Below are positions 38,810 through 43,125 of a stretch of DNA of 43,125 nt, in pieces; position 1 is the first letter of the stretch; each line of letters opens with the position of its first letter. The translations under genes and the position numbers were made by a program. Source of the DNA: Vermiculatibacterium agrestimuris (GTDB taxonomy: Bacteria; Bacillota; Clostridia; Oscillospirales; Oscillospiraceae); the NCBI RefSeq assembly GCF_943193085.1, contig NZ_CALPCU010000018.1, forward strand, positions 1-43,125. Direction: 5' to 3'. The notes beneath the pieces were generated by a model. The model did no database searches. It saw only the letters and a program-made list of their open reading frames with translations, and had not been told where the DNA came from.

Positions 38810-39904
38810 ATGGAAGAGAAAAAGAGCTATCCCAGGCTTCTCTGCGACCTGGGTCTGCTGGAGCGGAACGCAAATGAGGTGACCCGCCGCTGCCACGATC
38901 AGGGCATCCGGGTGGCCGGTGTGGTAAAGGGGATCAACAGCCAAAGGCCCATGGTGGAGCGGTTTGCCCGTGGCGGCTGCGACCAGCTGGCCTCCTCCCG
39001 GCTGAGCCAGCTGGCGGCCTTTGCCGACCTGGGCCTTCCCACCATGCTCATCCGGGTGCCCATGCGCTCTGAGGTGGAGGGGGTCGTCCGCCTGGCGGAT
39101 TACAGCCTCCAAAGCGACCGGGCCGTGCTGGACGCGGTGGAGGCGGCCTGTGAGCGCCAGGGGAAGACCCATAAGGTCATCCTTATGGCCGACCTGGGGG
39201 ATCTCCGGGAAGGCTGGTGGGACAAAGAGGAGCTGGTGCAGGCGGCCCTCCATGTGGAAAAAGAGCTTCCCCATGTGATCCTGGCGGGCATCGGCACCAA
39301 CCTGGGCTGCTACGGGGCCATCAAGCCCACGGTGGAGAAAATGGAGGAGCTGGCCGAGCTGGCGGAGAAGGTGGAGACGGCAGTGGGCCGGGAGCTGGAG
39401 ATCGTCTCCGGCGGAGCTACCACCTCCTACCTCCTGGTGCATCGGCATGAGATGCCGAAAAAAATAAATCACCTGCGCGTCGGAGAGGGCATCCTGCTGT
39501 GCTATGACTTCAAGTATGAGTGGGGCGTCACCGATATCGAGTATCTCTCTTCCCATGTCTTCACCCTCCAGACGGAGGTGGTGGAGTGCCGAAGTAAGCC
39601 CAGCTATCCGGTGGGAGAGATCTTTGTGGACGCCTTCGGCGGCCGGCCCACCTATGAGGATCGGGGCGTTCGCCGCCGGGCCCTCATCGGGATCGGAAAG
39701 CTGGACATGGGTTCCTCTGCCCAGCTCATCCCCCGGGAGGAGGGGATCACCTATCTGGGCGGCGCCAGCGACTTGACCATCCTGGACGTGGAGGAGTGCC
39801 CGCGGCAATTGCAGGCAGGGGATATTTTGGAGTTCGACATCTCCTACAGCGAGATGGCCTTTCTCACCGCTGCCGCCGATGTGACGGTGGAGTATATCGG
39901 ATAA
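38810..39904 (+). CDS. alanine/ornithine-racemase-like PLP enzyme
   Basis: This 364-residue enzyme belongs to the alanine racemase N-terminal-fold group (YhfX/OrrA-like, fold type III PLP). The PLP lysine is in GVVKGINSQRP near residue 40, where classical racemases read VVKANAYG. MADLGDLREGWW, GTNLGCYGA and VSGGATTSY line the PLP barrel and phosphate site. The C-terminal beta domain is present but diverged. It starts 3 bases after the D-aminoacylase stop with AAAGGAG overlapping that gene's end, so translation is coupled. Likely role: interconvert D- and L-forms of the amino acid released by its neighbour. Ornithine, serine or another residue may be the substrate. Confidence 0.83.
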   Translation: MEEKKSYPRLLCDLGLLERNANEVTRRCHDQGIRVAGVVKGINSQRPMVERFARGGCDQLASSRLSQLAAFADLGLPTMLIRVPMRSEVEGVVRLADYSLQSDRAVLDAVEAACERQGKTHKVILMADLGDLREGWWDKEELVQAALHVEKELPHVILAGIGTNLGCYGAIKPTVEKMEELAELAEKVETAVGRELEIVSGGATTSYLLVHRHEMPKKINHLRVGEGILLCYDFKYEWGVTDIEYLSSHVFTLQTEVVECRSKPSYPVGEIFVDAFGGRPTYEDRGVRRRALIGIGKLDMGSSAQLIPREEGITYLGGASDLTILDVEECPRQLQAGDILEFDISYSEMAFLTAAADVTVEYIG

Positions 39905-39917
39905 AGAAGACACACAG

Positions 39918-39964
39918 AAAAAGCACCCCCTGAGCTGATCCGGTCAGCTCAGGGGGTGCTTTTT
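39918..39964. terminator. bidirectional terminator
   Basis: A perfect 21-bp stem (39918-39938 with 39944-39964) with loop TCCGG has A and T runs at its ends. It separates the racemase gene from the convergent dehydratase gene. Confidence 0.96.
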
Positions 39965-39978
39965 GTTAAGTATGTGGT

Positions 39979-41178
39979 TTACTGGACGGTGATAACCGCG
40001 GCTTCCTTCATGGCCTTCTCGGTCAGCTCGTTGCCGATGCCGGGAAGCTCGGGCACGTCATAGCTGCCGTTGACGGGCTGATGGTCGTATTTACACAGCG
40101 CCCGGATCTCCGGCTTCAGGCCTCCCTCGTGGACTTCGTGGATGACGAAGTTGGGAATGGCGGCCTCCAGCTGGAGGGCGGCAGCGGTAGAGATCGGCCC
40201 GCCGCAGGCATGGATCTGGACGCCGGCGTCGTAGATGTTGGCCAGGTCGCAGATCTTCTTGCCCTCAGTCAGGCCGCCGGTAACGCACAGGTCGGGCTGC
40301 ACCACCTGGACGGCGCCGGCCTCCAGGAAGGGCAGGAAGGCCCACCGGGTGGCCATGCGCTCACCGGTGGCAATGGGCATATTCAGCTTGTCCCGAACCT
40401 GCCGCATGCACTGGACGTTGGTGGGATCGGTGGCCTCCTCCAGATAGAAGATGCCCAGCTCCTCCAACCGCTGACCCAGCTGGATGGAGGTGTTCATGTC
40501 GGAGAAGGCGTGAAGCTCGATGATGATATCCAGGTTGGGATCCACGTCCCGCATGGCCTTTACCCGGTCATAGGCCACCCGCAGCACCTCGGGGGAGAGG
40601 GAGCCCCGGGTACGCCAGGTGGGATCGGGACGGGGCTCGCGGGCGTAGACGCCGTTGGGCTTGACACACATGGGATCCACCTTGATACAGCTATAACCCT
40701 CAGCCAGGGCATTTTCCGTGGCCTTGGCGTAATCCTTGGGGTCGGAGATGTTGCGGTGCTCCTTGCCCCAGTCAAACTGGAGCTGGCTGGCATAGGCCCG
40801 GATCTTGGGATTGGTCTTGCCGCCCAGCAGCTTGTAGCAGGGGACGCCCAGGGCCTTGCCCTTGATGTCCCAGGTGGCGATGTCCAGCGCGCTGACCGCG
40901 CCCTGGAACACCACGCCGCCGCAGTCACGGCCCTGGCCCCAGAAGGTGTTGCGCTTGTACATCTCCCAGAGGGCTTCGTTGTCCATGGGATCCCAGCCGA
41001 TCATCAGCTTGGCCAGATCCCGGACTTGGCCGATGCCGCCATACTTGCTCTTGCCATAGGCAAAGCCCACCTCGCCGAAGCCGGAGATGCCCTCGTCGGT
41101 GTTCACGCGGACAAAAATGGGATCGAGAAGGGGATTGCCCGTAGTACATTCAAAAATATCGACACTTGTTACTTTCAT
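39979..41178 (-). CDS. enolase-superfamily sugar-acid dehydratase (mandelate racemase/MLE family)
   Basis: This 399-residue enzyme has the two-domain enolase-superfamily fold. Metal ligands lie in IIELHAF, FYLEEATDP and ATGERMATRW. The GERxxxRWxFxPFLEAG stretch, the VVQPDLCVTGG block and the histidine in HACGGPISTAA resemble galactonate-dehydratase-type proteins, while the usual KxK base motif reads KVD. It probably dehydrates a sugar acid to a 2-keto-3-deoxy acid. The ATG at 41178 has GGAG 11 bases upstream. It is the last gene of a set with dctM and dctQ (25-base gap), so its substrate is probably what the TRAP transporter imports. The substrate is not known. Confidence 0.85.
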   Translation of the reverse strand: MKVTSVDIFECTTGNPLLDPIFVRVNTDEGISGFGEVGFAYGKSKYGGIGQVRDLAKLMIGWDPMDNEALWEMYKRNTFWGQGRDCGGVVFQGAVSALDIATWDIKGKALGVPCYKLLGGKTNPKIRAYASQLQFDWGKEHRNISDPKDYAKATENALAEGYSCIKVDPMCVKPNGVYAREPRPDPTWRTRGSLSPEVLRVAYDRVKAMRDVDPNLDIIIELHAFSDMNTSIQLGQRLEELGIFYLEEATDPTNVQCMRQVRDKLNMPIATGERMATRWAFLPFLEAGAVQVVQPDLCVTGGLTEGKKICDLANIYDAGVQIHACGGPISTAAALQLEAAIPNFVIHEVHEGGLKPEIRALCKYDHQPVNGSYDVPELPGIGNELTEKAMKEAAVITVQ

Positions 41179-41203
41179 TGGGAAAACGACTCCTTTGCTA
41201 ACG

Positions 41204-42484
41204 TTACTTAAACAGATGCAGGAAGCCCATAGAGATAGCGGGGACATAGGCCACCAAAACCATGGCAAGGAACAGCATGATGATGAAGGGGACTGCTTTC
41301 TTTACAATATCCAACATGCCCAAGCCCGTCATAGAGGTGGCAACGAAAAGGTTGGCCGCCACAGGCGGGGTGACAAAGGCGATGGCCAGGGACAGATCCA
41401 TGACCAGACCGAACTGGATGGGATCCATGCCCAGAGACTCGACGATGGGCAGAAGGATGGGGGCGAAAATGACAATGGCAGGCGTGGTCTGAACGAACAT
41501 ACCCACAATAAACAGCAGGATGAAAATGGGGATCATGACCACGATCAGGCTGTTGGACATGCCCAGGAAGAACTCCTGGATGGCGGCGGTCACGCCCATC
41601 ATGGAGAACACGGCGCCCAGGCTGGCGGCGGGGGCGAAGACGAACATCATGCCGCCGATAAAGGGCACATTGTCCTTGTACATCTTCCAAAGCTCGGTAA
41701 AGGACAGCTCCCGGTACACGAACTTACCGATGACAATGCCGTAGACAGTGGCTACCACGCCGGCCTCGGTGGCGGTAAAGACGCCGGAGTAGATGCCGCC
41801 CAGGATGATGACGGGCATCAGCATGGCCCACTTGGCATTCCACAGCTCCTTAAGGGCATTGCCCACGGAGAACTTTACGTCGGTGCCGGTGTAGCCGTGC
41901 TTTTTGGAGTAGAAGTAGTTGACGATCATCAGCAGAGCGCCTACCAGGATGGCGGGGCCCCAGCCGGCCATGAACAGGTCGCTGATGGAGACGTTATTGG
42001 TGATGCCGTAAACCACCAGGGGATAGCTGGGAGGCACAATGACGCCCAGGCCGCCGGCCACCGCGCACAGGGCGGTGGCATAGTACTTATCGTAGCCGGC
42101 CCGGATCATCTGGGGGATCATGATACCGCCGATGGCCGCCACGGTGGCGGGGGAGGAGCCGGAGATGGCGCCGAAGAACATACAGGCAAGGATGGACACC
42201 ATGCCCAGACCGCCGGTGGTGTTACCCAGCAGAGAGTTGGCAAAGCTGACGATACGCTTGGAAATGCCGCCCTTTTCCATGATGGAACCGGAAATGATGA
42301 AGAAGGGCAGGGCCAGCAGGGTAAAGTTGCCCACGCCGGTGTACATGGCCTGGGTGATAAAGGTCATGCTGGTGACAGGGTCGACAAAGAGCAGCAGGAT
42401 CATGGAGCCGGCCAGTGCGATGCCGATGGGTACGCCGATGAGCAGCATCAGGAACATGGAGCCAAACATGATGGCATAAGGCAT
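41204..42484 (-). CDS. dctM: TRAP transporter large permease (DctM)
   Basis: This 426-residue membrane protein is the ion-coupled transport subunit of a TRAP transporter for organic or sugar acids. It has about 12 hydrophobic segments. MLLIGVPIGIALAGS, the PPSYPLVVYG loop, the GFFAL-like FGAISGSSPATVAAIGG signature and FTPPVAANLFVA-like VTPPVAANLFV are typical of DctM. AAGGAGGG precedes the ATG, which lies two bases after the dctQ stop. The sodium-binding scaffold is shared with the family. The binding protein DctP is not in the window and is expected upstream beyond the right edge. Confidence 0.95.
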   Translation of the reverse strand: MPYAIMFGSMFLMLLIGVPIGIALAGSMILLLFVDPVTSMTFITQAMYTGVGNFTLLALPFFIISGSIMEKGGISKRIVSFANSLLGNTTGGLGMVSILACMFFGAISGSSPATVAAIGGIMIPQMIRAGYDKYYATALCAVAGGLGVIVPPSYPLVVYGITNNVSISDLFMAGWGPAILVGALLMIVNYFYSKKHGYTGTDVKFSVGNALKELWNAKWAMLMPVIILGGIYSGVFTATEAGVVATVYGIVIGKFVYRELSFTELWKMYKDNVPFIGGMMFVFAPAASLGAVFSMMGVTAAIQEFFLGMSNSLIVVMIPIFILLFIVGMFVQTTPAIVIFAPILLPIVESLGMDPIQFGLVMDLSLAIAFVTPPVAANLFVATSMTGLGMLDIVKKAVPFIIMLFLAMVLVAYVPAISMGFLHLFK

Positions 42485-42486
42485 GA

Positions 42487-43077
42487 TCAGTTCCCTCCTT
42501 CCACTTTCTTAGCCTTCTGGGCCTGGAGCGCAGCGGCTTCACTTTCCAGAGCGGCCATATCAATGGTGGGCTTGGACACGCCCAGATCCTCTTCCTTTTC
42601 CTTTGCCAGACGGATGATCTCCTGAACCAGCCGGATACAGGTCAGGGCAAAGGTGAGGGGCAGCATGCCATAAGCCACAGCGTTGGGGAACTTGAGCAGA
42701 GGCGTAGCGGCGCCGCGAGAGGCGTAGTTCTGCACCATCTTCATCAGGGGGAAGATCAGGTAGATCAAAAAGGCGATGAAAATGATGTTGGAGATGATAA
42801 GCAACACCTTTTTTACCTTGAAGGGCATGGCCTCCACAAAGGCGTCAATGCGCAGATGCTTCCGGCGCAGAACGGCGGAACACACGCCCAGATAGACCAT
42901 CCACACAAAGAAGATGGTAGCGATCTCCTCCGTCCAGGTAAAGGAACGATGGAGCAAATACCGGGTGACCACCTGAATAAACAGCAGGACGGTCATGGCG
43001 ATAAAGATGATGGCGCCGAAATAGATCTCAAACTCATTCAGAAATTTTTTCAGGTTAAAGGAGCCTTTCTCCTTCAC
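42487..43077 (-). CDS. dctQ: TRAP transporter small permease (DctQ)
   Basis: This 196-residue small subunit has four membrane helices; the motif RYLLHRSFTWTEEIATIFFVWMVYLG with the conserved Trp-Thr-Glu-Glu is diagnostic. The C-terminus is a long charged tail (KEKEEDLGVSKP ... AQKAKKVEGG). GTG at 43077 is chosen, with GAGGGA 6 bases upstream; the frame stays open further but has no ribosome site. It joins DctM to form the membrane complex. A GC hairpin at the window edge lies upstream, perhaps between dctP and dctQ. Confidence 0.92.
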   Translation of the reverse strand: MKEKGSFNLKKFLNEFEIYFGAIIFIAMTVLLFIQVVTRYLLHRSFTWTEEIATIFFVWMVYLGVCSAVLRRKHLRIDAFVEAMPFKVKKVLLIISNIIFIAFLIYLIFPLMKMVQNYASRGAATPLLKFPNAVAYGMLPLTFALTCIRLVQEIIRLAKEKEEDLGVSKPTIDMAALESEAAALQAQKAKKVEGGN

Positions 43078-43104
43078 GGAAAATCCCTCGCTTTCTGTGC
43101 CGGG

Positions 43105-43125
43105 CGGCCGACCCAAGGTCGGCCG
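43105..43125 (-). repeat. edge hairpin upstream of dctQ
   Basis: CGGCCGACC and GGTCGGCCG form a perfect 9-bp stem around CAA and end exactly at the window edge. No T tract follows on the minus strand. It could attenuate between an upstream dctP and dctQ, or be part of a longer repeat cut by the window. Confidence 0.5.

Noticed and set aside
1..43125. tRNA, rRNA, CRISPR array, insertion sequence or prophage
   Set aside because: No cloverleaf, repeat-spacer array, transposase, integrase or phage structural gene was recognised on either strand.

Overview
This 43 kb window is GC-rich bacterial DNA with densely packed genes on both strands. It has the features of an anaerobic, Gram-positive, spore-former-type Firmicute. 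The evidence is a CIRCE operator at htpG, a YabM/SpoVB-type flippase with mazG and the S4 protein RqcP, an oxygen-sensitive class III ribonucleotide reductase, flavinylated lipoprotein reductases, and sigma-A promoters with 17-base spacing. The best guess is an Oscillospiraceae-like gut Clostridium (Flavonifractor/Lawsonibacter type). That is an inference from gene content and composition, not a database match. No mobile element, CRISPR array, tRNA or rRNA was found.

Layout. 1-3.1 kb: a purine permease under a guanine-type riboswitch, divergent from a purine-type phosphoribosyltransferase, then signal peptidase I. 3.1-7.3 kb: a minus-strand set of YmdB-like phosphodiesterase, YhaO-like nuclease and YhaN-like ATPase. 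7.4-10 kb: a YdeI-family protein and HrcA/CIRCE-controlled htpG. 10.1-14.1 kb: two paralogous secreted FMN/FAD reductases, each with its own promoter and terminator. 14.2-19.7 kb (minus): rqcP, HU, mazG, flippase, mtaD and punA. 19.8-25.7 kb (plus): a copper-amine-oxidase-N lipoprotein, a methionine-rich leader peptide, metN-metI-metQ and an M20 amidohydrolase. 25.7-26.7 kb: rpsI and rplM with a leader RNA. 26.8-32.6 kb: a TtcA-like protein, nicotinate phosphoribosyltransferase, a MATE exporter, a TIGR04255 protein and a metallo-beta-lactamase-fold hydrolase. 32.6-36.2 kb: nrdG, a secreted protein and nrdD, with NrdR-like boxes. 36.3-39.9 kb: an acyltransferase, an N-acyl-D-amino-acid deacylase and an alanine-racemase-like enzyme. 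40-43.1 kb: an enolase-superfamily dehydratase with TRAP transporter subunits.

The most interesting element is upstream of metNIQ. A consensus promoter drives a 30-codon reading frame with 10 methionine codons, followed at once by a perfect 14-bp intrinsic terminator and then metN. The leader RNA contains alternative pairings of the type expected for ribosome-mediated attenuation: the leader Shine-Dalgarno with late leader codons, and those same codons with the terminator's 5' arm. No S-box or T-box is visible. This looks like a methionine-sensing transcription attenuator analogous to the his, trp and leu leaders, which I do not recall being described for methionine uptake.

The genes connect around sulfur and purine salvage (punA-mtaD could feed methylthioadenosine salvage, metNIQ imports methionine, and the permease with the phosphoribosyltransferase recovers purines), anaerobic respiration and DNA precursor synthesis (flavoprotein reductases, NrdD/NrdG), and use of amino acids and sugar acids (M20 hydrolase, D-amino-acid pair, TRAP-dehydratase set).
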